64,000 nucleotides of DNA from assembly GCF_902168175.1 (NCBI RefSeq), contig NZ_CABHOU010000042.1:62001-126000 (forward strand). The letters are read 5' to 3'. This DNA is from an uncultured Chitinophaga sp. (GTDB lineage Bacteria; Bacteroidota; Bacteroidia; Chitinophagales; Chitinophagaceae). Below, one piece after another: positions 1-8,685 of the stretch. Under the pieces are notes generated by a model. It did not search any database and was not told where the DNA came from. It saw only the letters and a program-made list of their open reading frames with translations. The translations under genes and the position numbers were made by a program. Every line of letters starts with the position of its first letter. The first letter of the stretch is position 1.

Positions 1-41
1 AAAGCGGTGTTAATGTTTCCCGGTTTCCCGCTGTAATCCCG

Positions 42-49
42 TATTTTCG
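42..49 (+). promoter_or_regulatory. Possible -7 promoter element of the acetyltransferase gene
   Basis: TATTTTCG differs by one base from the Bacteroidota -7 consensus TAnnTTTG and lies 15 bases before the start codon at 65. I see no clear -33 element, so this is a weak call. Confidence 0.3.
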
Positions 50-64
50 GCGAAACAAATAACC

Positions 65-613
65 ATGCGCACAGAAAAGGAAAAGATGTTAGCCGGTGAA
101 CTCTACAACGCAGGTTCTCCCGAATTACAGGCGGATAATACAGCCATCAACCGCTGGATGAATAAATACAACTCCTCGCTGGCCAATACGAACGAAGAGC
201 GGCATGCGCTGTTGAAAGTGGCTTTTGCAGCCGTCGGAGAAAACGTAGTGATACGTCCTCCTTTCTTCTGTGATTATGGGTATAACATTACCGTGGGTAA
301 CGGGGTATTCCTCAACTACAATTGTATCATCCTCGACGTGGTAGCCGTACATATCGGCGATGGCACCCAGATCGGGCCTGGTGTGCAAATACTTACCGCC
401 GATCATCCCCGTGATCCGGAACAGCGTAAGGCGGGGCTGGAGTCGGGCAAACCTATCCGCATAGGCCGTAACGTATGGATTGGTGGCGGCGCGTTAATTA
501 TGCCCGGTGTCACTATTGGCGACGATGTAATTATCGGCGCGGGTAGTGTGGTAACGAAAGATGTGCCTGCAGGGGCTACAGTTGTGGGCAATCCGGCGAG
601 GGTAAGGGGATGA
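65..613 (+). CDS. Sugar O-acetyltransferase (maltose/galactoside acetyltransferase family)
   Basis: This 182-residue protein has the layout of the LacA/Maa/NodL family, which moves an acetyl group from acetyl-CoA to a sugar hydroxyl in the cytoplasm. Residues 1-55 form the helical cap ([11 protein letters not shown], then a NRWMNKYN stretch). From about residue 58 the chain shows hexapeptide repeats ([23 protein letters not shown]) of a left-handed beta helix. His114 in the TADHPRDP loop matches the family's catalytic histidine, and the C-terminus [10 protein letters not shown] is typical. Length matches the family. The sugar cannot be named from sequence. The gene is convergent with the phosphoesterase at 617, with only 3 bases between. 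Confidence 0.9.
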   Translation: MRTEKEKMLAGELYNAGSPELQADNTAINRWMNKYNSSLANTNEERHALLKVAFAAVGENVVIRPPFFCDYGYNITVGNGVFLNYNCIILDVVAVHIGDGTQIGPGVQILTADHPRDPEQRKAGLESGKPIRIGRNVWIGGGALIMPGVTIGDDVIIGAGSVVTKDVPAGATVVGNPARVRG

Positions 614-616
614 GTG

Positions 617-1375
617 TTATTTAACTTTTAGTTCCTTGCCCTGGTAGTCCGGGTATAGCAACTGCACCACATCCGTTTGCAGTACTTCCTTCGTATCCAG
701 ATCGATGGCCGATAAGCTGCCGTAGAAAGCAGCACCCGTATCCACATTGTAGATATTGCAGGCTTTCATTGGCACCGTTACATCATAGTTCAACGTTGGG
801 GTGTGCCCGATATAGATCTCATCGAATAACTGCATCTTTTTCGGGAATAACGCCGGGTTGTCTTTTACCCGTTTGTCCATGGTGAGCGCCATTTCCCATA
901 GCGTTCTGTCTTTAGTGAGATTGTTGATGACCGGTTCTGCCGAAGGGCCTTCCGCTGCGGTAAATCCTCCGTGAACAAATAATCGCTGATGTTTATCGAT
1001 ATAAAAATACTTCATCCTGGAAAAGAATTCCAGGTGCGTGCGTAGTTGTCTTTTGCTGTATCCTTCATAACTCTTTACCGTTAACCTGCCTGCCTTTAAC
1101 AGCCACTCCGGCTTTTGCAGGTTGCCGGCTAACCAGGTTTCGCAGGTTACATCATGGTTACCTTTAATGAAGATGCAGTGACACTGTTTTTCGAGTTGGA
1201 CCAGGTAATCTATTACCTGTGCCGATTCGGGCCACCCGTCCACATAATCGCCGAGGAATATCAGCGTATCGTGCGACTGTGGCTTTATCAGTGAAACAAT
1301 TTGTTGCAGTGCTTTTAATGCGCCATGTACATCGCCTATGGCGAAAGTTCTTTTATTCTTCTCCGTCCAGCTCAT
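617..1375 (-). CDS. Metallophosphoesterase (calcineurin-like, Ser/Thr phosphatase type)
   Basis: The protein carries the dinuclear-metal phosphoesterase motifs in order: GDVHG near the N-terminus, GDYVDGWPES, then GNHD, and later a GHTP histidine motif. The family hydrolyses phosphomonoesters or phosphoprotein substrates in the cytoplasm; the substrate here is not evident. The open frame extends to 1411, but the ATG at 1375 (MSWTEKNKRTFAIGDVHG) places the first motif at the usual distance from the start. That start overlaps the end of the DUF2625 gene by 23 bases, so the two genes are probably cotranscribed and translationally coupled. Length (252 residues) suits the family. Confidence 0.85.
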   Translation of the reverse strand: MSWTEKNKRTFAIGDVHGALKALQQIVSLIKPQSHDTLIFLGDYVDGWPESAQVIDYLVQLEKQCHCIFIKGNHDVTCETWLAGNLQKPEWLLKAGRLTVKSYEGYSKRQLRTHLEFFSRMKYFYIDKHQRLFVHGGFTAAEGPSAEPVINNLTKDRTLWEMALTMDKRVKDNPALFPKKMQLFDEIYIGHTPTLNYDVTVPMKACNIYNVDTGAAFYGSLSAIDLDTKEVLQTDVVQLLYPDYQGKELKVK

Positions 1376-2033
1376 GTTTCGTATCCATATACAAATTGTA
1401 CGACTCTTCAATCGGCACCAGTTTCCTCGACAGGGTATTGATATCTTCCTGCCCTTCTTTTGTCCATAAAAAAGGGAAAAAGTTGAATACCTGGTTGCCG
1501 TCGAGGGCCGCTACCTCTTCTTCCCATCCATCCCAGCGGAAAGCCTCGTAAAAGCCTTCGGTGTCGCCACTGAAGCAGAAGTGCAGGAACTCGCTGTAGT
1601 TGAGGTCTGTTTCTTCCCATTCCAGCGCATCCGGAGACAGGTAATAAAGATTGCCGGTGTCGTTGCCCAGTGCGCCGCCGTTAATGGCCCAGAGGCCGCC
1701 AATCACATCGTCGGCTACCAGCAGGTACGGAGGGGCTTCGCCAAACTGGCTGAATGTTTTACCCATGTTCCAGCCTGGCAGTGTCCTGTTCAGGCGGTCG
1801 CTGCCCGATCCGAGGATGCGTATCCAGCCATGATCTACCAGTAAGCCGCCGGTAGCATGTATAATGGCGCCCATGGGAGAGCGGGTGGTTACCTGTGTCT
1901 GGTAAAGCGCTTCGCTGGCGCGACCTTCGTCGGCGGGCAGTATTTCCACGGTGTTGGTGGCCTCGTCTATCCATTGCTGAACTAAGGTCCAGCCGGGTTC
2001 AACGTTGTTAATCAGTTCTGCTACAGGTTTCAT
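1353..2033 (-). CDS. DUF2625 family protein
   Basis: I recognise the DUF2625 pattern: TGGLLVDHGWIRILGSGS, then LPGWNMGKTF, then LLVADDVIGGLWAINGGALG and YYLSPDALEWE. Proteins of this family are cytoplasmic and of unknown function; the acidic, aromatic-rich C-terminal half is usual. The open frame begins at 2075, but the ATG at 2033 (MKPVAELINNVEPGW) fits the family start. It is upstream of, and overlaps, the metallophosphoesterase gene, suggesting a two-gene unit. No signal peptide or membrane segment is visible. Confidence 0.8.
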   Translation of the reverse strand: MKPVAELINNVEPGWTLVQQWIDEATNTVEILPADEGRASEALYQTQVTTRSPMGAIIHATGGLLVDHGWIRILGSGSDRLNRTLPGWNMGKTFSQFGEAPPYLLVADDVIGGLWAINGGALGNDTGNLYYLSPDALEWEETDLNYSEFLHFCFSGDTEGFYEAFRWDGWEEEVAALDGNQVFNFFPFLWTKEGQEDINTLSRKLVPIEESYNLYMDTKHELDGEE

Positions 2034-2091
2034 GTTTTCAGCTATATGAGGCTGTAAAATAAGCACAATTCGCAAAACCGGAGCATCTGCC

Positions 2092-2859
2092 TTATCCGGT
2101 GGCCAGTATTTTGGCCGCGGCGTGGTTTTTAAAGGGCTGTACGAAATGGTCGCTGATCGGTGTGCCCATTTCTATACCGATCGACAGTATCATGGTCATA
2201 TCGCTCCCGAAACGGCCTTTTCTCGCATAATCGAGTGACAGTGTTGTACGCTCAAAAGGTTGATGCGATGGATGCCAGTCGGTAGCTGCAGACACCGCAT
2301 GCCCCTCTGCGGTGGCGTCATCGTCGCACATAAAACCAAAGGCGGCCACAATGCGGTAAACGGGCTGCTGCCAGGGCAGGAAGATATTCATGCCAGGTAC
2401 CAGTTGCGGGATGTTTACCGTGGCTGCTACCCCGGTCCTGTCTATCGAACACGCCAGCGGATGGCGTAGTACACTGTTGAACTGGTTGATCTTGTTAAGA
2501 TTAAAACCTTCCAGCAGGTGCCTGTGCTGCGAAAAAAGCACTTTCCGCTTTCCGCGTTCGCTGGTGGTGTCCAGCTGTTGAACGTGTTTGGCCATAGCTA
2601 TCAGTGTGGGGGTGAAATTGTAACCAGCCATGTGTTTTAACGGCCATAAAGCGGCGCGTATACCGCTTGCTATCTGCGCGCATAATCCAAACTCCACATT
2701 GTTTTCCCTGGTCTTCGCAAAATTCGGGGCTTTCTTTATTTTCTCTTTGGAGGGGCCGCTTTTCCTGCGCACTACTATCTTATCGGTGCCCTTCATCGTA
2801 TAGGCGGTGAGGTGCCCCACGCTGCCTGTAAACTGTAAACCATCTTTTAGGATTGCCAT
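2092..2859 (-). CDS. Unrecognised Bacteroidota protein
   Basis: I cannot name this 255-residue protein. The start at 2859 gives MAILKDGLQFTGSVGHLTAY, followed by a basic stretch (VVRRKSGPSKEKIKKAP). This opening, a Gly-rich turn followed by a basic segment, recalls DUF6266-like Bacteroidota proteins, but that is a weak resemblance. The rest is predicted globular, with a hydrophobic PWQQPVYRIVAAFGFM stretch and no signal peptide or transmembrane span. The longer open frame to 2970 runs into the repeat region at 2931-3018, which argues for the shorter start. It stands alone, downstream of that repeat region, which may hold its promoter. Confidence 0.6.
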   Translation of the reverse strand: MAILKDGLQFTGSVGHLTAYTMKGTDKIVVRRKSGPSKEKIKKAPNFAKTRENNVEFGLCAQIASGIRAALWPLKHMAGYNFTPTLIAMAKHVQQLDTTSERGKRKVLFSQHRHLLEGFNLNKINQFNSVLRHPLACSIDRTGVAATVNIPQLVPGMNIFLPWQQPVYRIVAAFGFMCDDDATAEGHAVSAATDWHPSHQPFERTTLSLDYARKGRFGSDMTMILSIGIEMGTPISDHFVQPFKNHAAAKILATG

Positions 2860-2930
2860 AAACAAAGTAGTTAAAGGGTTATAGGATCTTATATACGTAT
2901 TACATATCAAATTCAGATTTAAATGATATT

Positions 2931-3018
2931 TAAGCCATATATAAGCCATCTCTTTTAAGATATGGGACATCTATGGCTTAGATATGGCTCATATATGACT
3001 CATATATGGGACATCTAT
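2931..3018. repeat. Cluster of inverted and direct repeats upstream of the gene at 2092-2859
   Basis: Positions 2931-2949 and 2973-2991 form an inverted repeat matching at 17 of 19 positions (left arm TAAGCCATATATAAGCCAT) around a 23-base loop. The 15-mer ATATGGGACATCTAT occurs at 2960-2974 and again at 3004-3018, and CTCATATATG occurs at 2988-2997 and 2999-3008. The stretch is AT-rich and lies 70-160 bases upstream of the leftward gene, so it could hold operator sites. No regulator is identified. Confidence 0.6.
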
Positions 3019-3157
3019 AAAGGATCTTTAAAGAATCCCAGAAAGATGCACCCACAGAAAGGCAATAAAAAACAGCCACATGGAGGGGTTGCGTAAGACT
3101 TTTAGCTATCTCTGCCATTTACATGCATTTCTTCTATCTCATCTTTTTACACCCGGT

Positions 3158-3517
3158 AATTTTGTGGATGTGATTGAAAAAGTAAACCCGGTACTAGCGA
3201 AACAATTTACGGGCGAACATCGACGAAGAACTGGCACAGAACCTCCGCAAACTGATCACCGAGTGGGATATTGCAGCTACAGTAAACGCACTTTAAATCC
3301 ACAACGCGTTTAAGTCCCAAGCCTGCCAGCAAATCATCCGTTCCTGTCGCCTGTACCATCATATTACAAAGGCAGGCAACGGCCCGGTAAAATGGGCCGG
3401 ACTCAGTTTACCCACTGGGTTAATGCCGACCAGGCACACCTGGTGCGGGAATGTAAGAAGTTCAGCAACTTTACGCCAAAGGCCATCTGCAAAACCAACG
3501 ATAGCCGTAGCCGTTAA
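3158..3517 (+). pseudogene. Decayed coding sequence broken by frameshifts
   Basis: Three successive reading frames each give a protein-like segment on the + strand. Around 3165-3215 one frame reads VDVIEKVNPVLAKQFTGE. From 3216 another reads NIDEELAQNLRKLITEWDI and stops near 3295. From 3392 a third reads MGRTQFTHWVNADQAHLV and runs to 3517. The mix of charged and hydrophobic residues looks like one gene with at least two frameshifts, not random DNA. The last part overlaps the end of the GH13 gene on the other strand. I do not recognise the family. This fills the 600-base gap between 2860 and 3470 together with the repeat cluster. Confidence 0.4.
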
Positions 3518-5087
3518 TACGCACTTTGCCGTTTAGTTGTTCGTACGCCTGGTCGGCCAGTATTTCTGTAAAAAGGGCACGTTCTTCTTCGGGTAATGAA
3601 AGCGATACGTCTACTGTGTCGCCCGTGAAATTATGGATAGCTACGGCCACATTAGAATCGCGGCGGCACACATGTATCAGCACGCCGGGATGCTCGCAGT
3701 CGATGATCTCATATTGTCCCCAGCCGAAGGCCGAGTAAGCTTTTCGTAAACTGATCATGCGGGACAGGGTGTTTAACAAAGAGTTTCGGTCCTGCGCCTG
3801 TGCTGCTACATTGATATGTTTAAAGCTGTAGGGCCCTTTGCTGATAGTGGGCCATGAAGAGCTGTTATTGGAAAAGCCGCCGTTTTTGCCATCGGTCCAC
3901 TGCATAGCCGTGCGAACACTGTTTCGTTCGGATAGGGCAAGTGCATCTCCCATTCCTATTTCTTCGCCATACCGCAGCACGGGTGTTCCGGGGAGGGAGA
4001 ATAACAGGCTGTAAGTAAGTTTAATGCAGCGCGGATTGTTATTGAGCATCGTTGGCAGGCGCCGGCGGATACCGGTTTCGTAAATGCGCATATTGTTGTC
4101 GGGTGCAAATGCGTTTAATACGGTTTTTTGCTGTGTGGAATTCAGTTGCCCGATGTTCAGTTCATCATGATTTCGTACGAAATTGGCGAACTGGTTACAG
4201 TCGGCTGAGTTAGGCAGCAGTTCGTTCAGCGACTCCGTAAGCGGCCGTGCTTTCTTTTGTGCCAGTGCCAGGAACAGGTGGTTGTTAAGGTGGAAGTTCA
4301 GCAACATATGTAACTGATCGCGTTCGCCGAAGAAGTCGCTGTAGCTTTCGTGTTGCGTATCTGCTTCGCCCATCAGTACTATATCTTCGCCCTGCTCGTC
4401 CACAAACGTGCGCAGTTTGCGCAGCAGGTCGTGTGCATCGCCTGGCAGTTGTTCCTTTCCTTTCTTTCGCAGCATATGCGGCACGGCATCTATCCTAAAG
4501 CCGCTTACACCCAATTTTATCCAGAAGCGGAGAATGTTTTTTATTTCGTCCTGTACTTTGGGATGGGAAATATTGAGGTCGGGTTGAAAAGGGTAGAAGG
4601 TGTGATAATACCAGGCTTTCGCCATTTTATCGTACGCCCAGTTGCTATCCTGTTTACCGGTAAAAATGATATTGGGGCGATGGTACCTTGGGCGTTCAGT
4701 TTCCCACACGTAATAATCGCGGTAAGCACTGTTTTTATGTTTTCGGGCATCTTTGAACCAGGGGTGCTGGTCAGAGGTATGATTAGCGACCAGGTCCATC
4801 ATGATACGGATACCCCTTTCGCGCGCCAGCTCCGTCATCTTTATAAATTCGGGTAATGAACCCAGTCGTTCATCGATCGCGTAGTGGTCCGCAACATCAT
4901 ATCCCCCGTCTTTCCATGGCGATGGATGCAGGGGTTGTAGCCATATACAATTGATGCCCAGGCAGGCGAGGTAGTCCAGTTTTTGCATGAGTCCTGCCAG
5001 GTCTCCGATGCCATCGCCATTGCCATCGGCAAAGCTTTTAATATCCAGTGAATAGATCACCGCGTTTTTATACCAGTAGTTCACCAT
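3471..5087 (-). CDS. GH13 alpha-glucosidase family protein, trehalose-synthase-like
   Basis: The 538-residue protein is a complete GH13 (beta/alpha)8 enzyme without a signal peptide. Visible regions are GYDVADHYAID, DLVANHTSDQHPWF (residues 99-111), GFRIDAVP with nucleophile Asp200, GEAD with acid/base Glu241, and NFVRNHDEL with transition-state Asp308. The opening MVNYWYKNAVIYSLDIKSFA and the HTSDQHPWF-type motif fit trehalose synthase (maltose to trehalose isomerase) and related glucosyl hydrolases; the length also fits TreS without a maltokinase domain. Substrate is therefore inferred, and oligo-1,6-glucosidase-like activity is possible. It follows the flavin oxidoreductase gene by 14 bases on the same strand, so the two probably form an operon. 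Confidence 0.85.
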   Translation of the reverse strand: MVNYWYKNAVIYSLDIKSFADGNGDGIGDLAGLMQKLDYLACLGINCIWLQPLHPSPWKDGGYDVADHYAIDERLGSLPEFIKMTELARERGIRIMMDLVANHTSDQHPWFKDARKHKNSAYRDYYVWETERPRYHRPNIIFTGKQDSNWAYDKMAKAWYYHTFYPFQPDLNISHPKVQDEIKNILRFWIKLGVSGFRIDAVPHMLRKKGKEQLPGDAHDLLRKLRTFVDEQGEDIVLMGEADTQHESYSDFFGERDQLHMLLNFHLNNHLFLALAQKKARPLTESLNELLPNSADCNQFANFVRNHDELNIGQLNSTQQKTVLNAFAPDNNMRIYETGIRRRLPTMLNNNPRCIKLTYSLLFSLPGTPVLRYGEEIGMGDALALSERNSVRTAMQWTDGKNGGFSNNSSSWPTISKGPYSFKHINVAAQAQDRNSLLNTLSRMISLRKAYSAFGWGQYEIIDCEHPGVLIHVCRRDSNVAVAIHNFTGDTVDVSLSLPEEERALFTEILADQAYEQLNGKVRINGYGYRWFCRWPLA

Positions 5088-5101
5088 TTCTCCGTTTTTT
5101 A

Positions 5102-6067
5102 TCAGCCACGTTGTAAAGCAGGCAATACTTCCTTTCCAAAAATAGCTATGAATGTTTCCTGATCGGTATTTACATTATGCAGTATCAGTTCGTCAAATCC
5201 CAATTCCGCGTACTGCATCAGCCAGTCGATGTGTTGTTGCGCAGCGGCGGATATGTGTACATGCCCGTCGAGATCTTCCGGTTTTACGAATGCAGCCGCC
5301 TGTTCGAACTGGGCCGGGTTACGCAGTTCGGTGAGCATTGCATTGCCGAAAATATTGGAGCGCCATTGTTCAAATGCATCCTGCCGCGCGAATTGTACAT
5401 TAGGGTGATACGATAACTGCACCTTCAGTTTCATTGGCTTGTTGCCGCCCCCGTTGTTGCGAAAAGCATCGATGACGCGTTTCAGTTTGGGCAGCGGTTG
5501 CGCTACCGTAATCAAAGCGTCGGCCCAGCTGCCCGTCCAGGCAGCCGTTTCTTCAGTGATAGCGGCGCCTACGAGCATGGGTGGCGTGGCGGGCAACGTG
5601 TATAATCTTGCTTCTTCCACTTCTACGAGTCCTTTGTGTGTAACAGTTTCCCCATTCCATAATGCACGGATGATGGTTACACATTCTTTAAGGCGCTGGT
5701 TACGGTCGGCCTTGCATGGCCATTTTTGCCCTGTTATCGCCTCATTCAGCGCCTGTCCGCTTCCCAATGCTACCCAGAGTCGCTCCGGGAACATTTCTGC
5801 CAGTGTAGCGGCAGCCTGGGCTATAATGGCAGGGTGGTAGCGCTGTCCGGGGGCGTTTACAATACCGTAAACAAATGATGTGGCCTGCATAGCAGCTCCG
5901 AGCCACGACCAGGCAAAGCCCGACTGCCCCTGTTCCCCGTTCCATGGGTGGAAGTGGTCGGATGACTGCGCGCCATTGAAACCGGCTTTTTCGGCTAATT
6001 GCACATAACGCAGCAAGTCGCTGGGCTTGTGTTGTTCGTGAGAGGTGTGATAACTGATCCGCGTCAT
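5102..6067 (-). CDS. Luciferase-like (LLM class) flavin-dependent oxidoreductase, TIGR03885-like
   Basis: This 321-residue protein has the bacterial luciferase-like TIM-barrel pattern: SDHFHPWN near residue 37, then VNAPGQRYHPAIIAQAAATL, LWVALGSGQALNE, and LYTLPATPPMLVGA. The overall pattern resembles F420-dependent glucose-6-phosphate dehydrogenase relatives, specifically the TIGR03885 group expected to use a flavin in organisms lacking F420. The substrate is unknown. It is the first gene of a likely two-gene operon with the GH13 enzyme 14 bases downstream, suggesting a link to sugar or trehalose metabolism, which is an inference. Confidence 0.85.
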   Translation of the reverse strand: MTRISYHTSHEQHKPSDLLRYVQLAEKAGFNGAQSSDHFHPWNGEQGQSGFAWSWLGAAMQATSFVYGIVNAPGQRYHPAIIAQAAATLAEMFPERLWVALGSGQALNEAITGQKWPCKADRNQRLKECVTIIRALWNGETVTHKGLVEVEEARLYTLPATPPMLVGAAITEETAAWTGSWADALITVAQPLPKLKRVIDAFRNNGGGNKPMKLKVQLSYHPNVQFARQDAFEQWRSNIFGNAMLTELRNPAQFEQAAAFVKPEDLDGHVHISAAAQQHIDWLMQYAELGFDELILHNVNTDQETFIAIFGKEVLPALQRG

Positions 6068-6231
6068 AGGATGTAGGTATACAAAATTTCGACCAGTGTA
6101 TAAGGCTTAGAGGATTTTGCACTATTGATGGTTAAAATGGAAAGGAAATGGCTTGCCGGATGTATCGGTAAGCTGATATTACTAACAGTTTGGCTGCTGT
6201 TATTACCTGCCATTGGCCCCACGTTTGCATA

Positions 6232-6295
6232 CTGTTAGTTAAATGCATCCTCACCACAGTTTGTGGCGGAAATAATGTGTAGACCTAACTAACAG
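6232..6295. repeat. Perfect 10-bp inverted repeat in the helicase leader
   Basis: CTGTTAGTTA at 6232-6241 is exactly complementary to TAACTAACAG at 6286-6295, with 44 bases between. A further partial copy (TACTAACAG) lies at 6180-6188. The right arm ends in the AACAGGAG ribosome-binding region just before the helicase start at 6305, so pairing would hide the start. It could be an operator or an RNA hairpin. Confidence 0.5.
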
Positions 6296-6304
6296 GAGAG
6301 AATT

Positions 6305-7846
6305 ATGAAGGGAAATGACATCAGTATAAGCAAATCCACGAGCTTATATCCATACCAGGAACGCGACCTCAATATATTGTTCGGGAAATTAAAGTATGCA
6401 TCCAAAGGGAGCAGGATACTTTACCAATTGCCCACCGGCGGCGGAAAGACCCGTATCTTCTCAGAAATAGCCAAACGTTTTGTAACCGACTTTCATAGTA
6501 AGGTGATGGTACTTACGCATCGCACAGAGCTATGTAGCCAAACGGCCGCCGCAATAAAACGGCTGGAGGTTAAAACCAAAGTGATCAATAGTGCGGTGAA
6601 GCAGCTGAGCAAAAAGGACGACCACCATTGTTACGTAGCAATGGTGGAAACGTTACGCAACCGCCTCAAACAAGGTATGCTTAATCCCGCTTCGATAGGA
6701 CTGGTGATTATAGATGAAGCGCATCACAATGCTTTTCAGAAATTGTTAAGTAAATTCCCCGATGCGATTGTTGTAGGTGTTACGGCGACGCCGCTTAGTT
6801 CGAACGCAGATTTGACGATGAACAAAACGTACCGGGAATTGATCATTGGAGAAAGTATTGCCAGCCTGGTTAAACAGGGATACCTCGCCAAACCGGTAAG
6901 CTGGCGGTATGATGTGGAACTTAATTCTTTAAAGACGGGCATTTACGGCGACTTTACCATCAGTACTTCCGATGAATTGTATTCGTCGAAAGCGATGCTT
7001 GACCTGCTGATGTATTCCTATGAAAAGCATTCAAAGGGAAAGAAAACACTCATCTTCAATAATGGGATATTTACTTCACGGAATGTGTGCAAACTATTTG
7101 AAGATGCCGGTTACCCGGTAAAACACCTCGATAACCGTCATTCTGCTACAGAGCGGCAGGATATATTGAAATGGTTTAAGAAAACAAAAGGGGCGATCCT
7201 TACTTCTGTATCTATTCTTACCACAGGTTTTGATGAGCCAAGTATACAAACCGTGATCCTGAACCGCGCTACCACTTCTCTCACGCTTTATCACCAGATG
7301 ATTGGCAGGGGATCGAGAAGTTTACCGAAGAAAAAAACATTTACGATCATTGATCTTGGCAATAATATCGAACGTTTCGGTGAATGGAAAGCTCCTATGG
7401 ACTGGCAACTGGTATTTGACAGACCGGAAGCTTATATCGAAAGCCTTCATATTCACTCCGCCAGTGCCGAAGCCCGCGTAATACCTTCCGACCTGCGGGC
7501 AAAGTTCCCGAATACATTACAGCTTTCTTTCGATGTGCAGGAGGCATATCAGCAGGCGATGGACGCAGGGCAGAAGTCGATGAACGTGATCAGGAACGCG
7601 ATCAGGCAGCATGTGGTGATGTGTGTGGAAAATAGTGAATCCATTGCACAGGCGCTGGAACTGGCTGATGAACTGGACCAGGAAATCCAATGGAGAGTGA
7701 AGCAGTATGGCAAGTGCCTGGGCAAAGTGACGAAGAACTATACAGACTGGCTGGTGTCGGATTATAAATCGAGACTTAAAACCCTGATCCAGAAATGGAT
7801 GCAAAAGAGTTTACTGAAGACAAAAAGGAAACTGAAAGCTGCATAG
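6305..7846 (+). CDS. DEAD/DEAH-box superfamily 2 helicase
   Basis: The 513-residue protein has the SF2 motifs in order: Walker A PTGGGKTR (residues 43-50), motif Ia LTHRTEL, motif II DEAH (137-140) in LVIIDEAHHNAF, motif III VTATP, and in the second RecA domain the TTGFDEPS and QMIGRGSRS (motif VI) segments. It resembles RadD/YejH-type helicases that act on DNA during repair; the C-terminal 110 residues are helical and charged. GGAG precedes the ATG by 8 bases and decides the start. The gene stands alone except for the + strand gene 45 bases downstream. Specific role unknown. Confidence 0.9.
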   Translation: MKGNDISISKSTSLYPYQERDLNILFGKLKYASKGSRILYQLPTGGGKTRIFSEIAKRFVTDFHSKVMVLTHRTELCSQTAAAIKRLEVKTKVINSAVKQLSKKDDHHCYVAMVETLRNRLKQGMLNPASIGLVIIDEAHHNAFQKLLSKFPDAIVVGVTATPLSSNADLTMNKTYRELIIGESIASLVKQGYLAKPVSWRYDVELNSLKTGIYGDFTISTSDELYSSKAMLDLLMYSYEKHSKGKKTLIFNNGIFTSRNVCKLFEDAGYPVKHLDNRHSATERQDILKWFKKTKGAILTSVSILTTGFDEPSIQTVILNRATTSLTLYHQMIGRGSRSLPKKKTFTIIDLGNNIERFGEWKAPMDWQLVFDRPEAYIESLHIHSASAEARVIPSDLRAKFPNTLQLSFDVQEAYQQAMDAGQKSMNVIRNAIRQHVVMCVENSESIAQALELADELDQEIQWRVKQYGKCLGKVTKNYTDWLVSDYKSRLKTLIQKWMQKSLLKTKRKLKAA

Positions 7847-7891
7847 ATTTATGTAAAAACAGCTTTTCTGCATCTGTTTATAAACTGTATC

Positions 7892-8641
7892 ATGCATCTG
7901 CTGTTTTTCCTGCTTTCGGCCTTTGGGAATTACACCCCGCCTGTCACCATACATGTACTGGTAGCGCTTTGTGATAACAAATACCAGGGCATAGTACCTG
8001 TACCCGCTGCAATCGGCAATGGGCAGGACCCGGCTAATAATCTTTACTGGGGATGCGGTTACGGGGTTAAAACATTTTTAAAGAAACAACCCGACTGGCA
8101 GTTGGTGAAACAACTGAAGCAGCCCGCCCCTTATATTCATGAACGCCTGATATTTAAGCACCGCACACAAAACGTTCACCTGGTGGCCGATGCCTACGAC
8201 GGCGCGCGTATGCCGGAAACCATCACCCGCTTCCTGCAGTATGCCGCAGGGCAGGAGCCTGTCTACATTCCGCTTGATAAAGATACCATACGCGCCGGCG
8301 GTAATGCCCGCTTAATCTGTTTCGTTGGTCACAATGGACTGATGGATGCAGCGCTGCCGGCCTATCCCGCCAAAGCCAACGACCGCCCCCGTGATGTAGC
8401 GATCTTTGCCTGTGCCAGCAAACAGTATTTCACAGCACCCATCCGCAAAACAGGGGCTAACCCGCTTATGTGGACTACCCACTTAATGTCGCCCGAAGCC
8501 TATACGCTGGATGCGATGATAGACAGTTGGCTGTTAAAGGAGCAACCGGCGGTTACCCATCGGAAGGTGGCAGCAGCTTACGATAAGTATCAGCATTGTG
8601 GATTGAAAGGGGCGGGGAGGTTGTTTGTTACCGGGTGGTAA
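7892..8641 (+). CDS. Hypothetical protein, possible caspase-fold cysteine peptidase
   Basis: I do not recognise a named family for this 249-residue protein. The first 11 residues (MHLLFFLLSAF) are hydrophobic but short for a signal peptide. The core shows a beta strand (TIHVLVALCDN), then LICFVGHNGLMD with His147, then VAIFACASKQYF with Cys174. A His in a strand-end GH motif followed by a Cys after a second hydrophobic strand is the catalytic arrangement of clan CD (caspase, gingipain, CHAT) peptidases. The C-terminus carries a CGLKGAG motif. The peptidase idea is inference from two motifs. It follows the helicase by 45 bases on the same strand. Confidence 0.6.
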   Translation: MHLLFFLLSAFGNYTPPVTIHVLVALCDNKYQGIVPVPAAIGNGQDPANNLYWGCGYGVKTFLKKQPDWQLVKQLKQPAPYIHERLIFKHRTQNVHLVADAYDGARMPETITRFLQYAAGQEPVYIPLDKDTIRAGGNARLICFVGHNGLMDAALPAYPAKANDRPRDVAIFACASKQYFTAPIRKTGANPLMWTTHLMSPEAYTLDAMIDSWLLKEQPAVTHRKVAAAYDKYQHCGLKGAGRLFVTGW

Positions 8642-8685
8642 TTGGTGGCAGACTGGCGGCCCAATTAAATTTCGCGCAAACGGTG

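Noticed and set aside
1219..1551. Rightward open frame over the phosphoesterase and DUF2625 genes
   Set aside because: It is antisense to two genes with clear motifs and has no ribosome-binding site or recognisable family.
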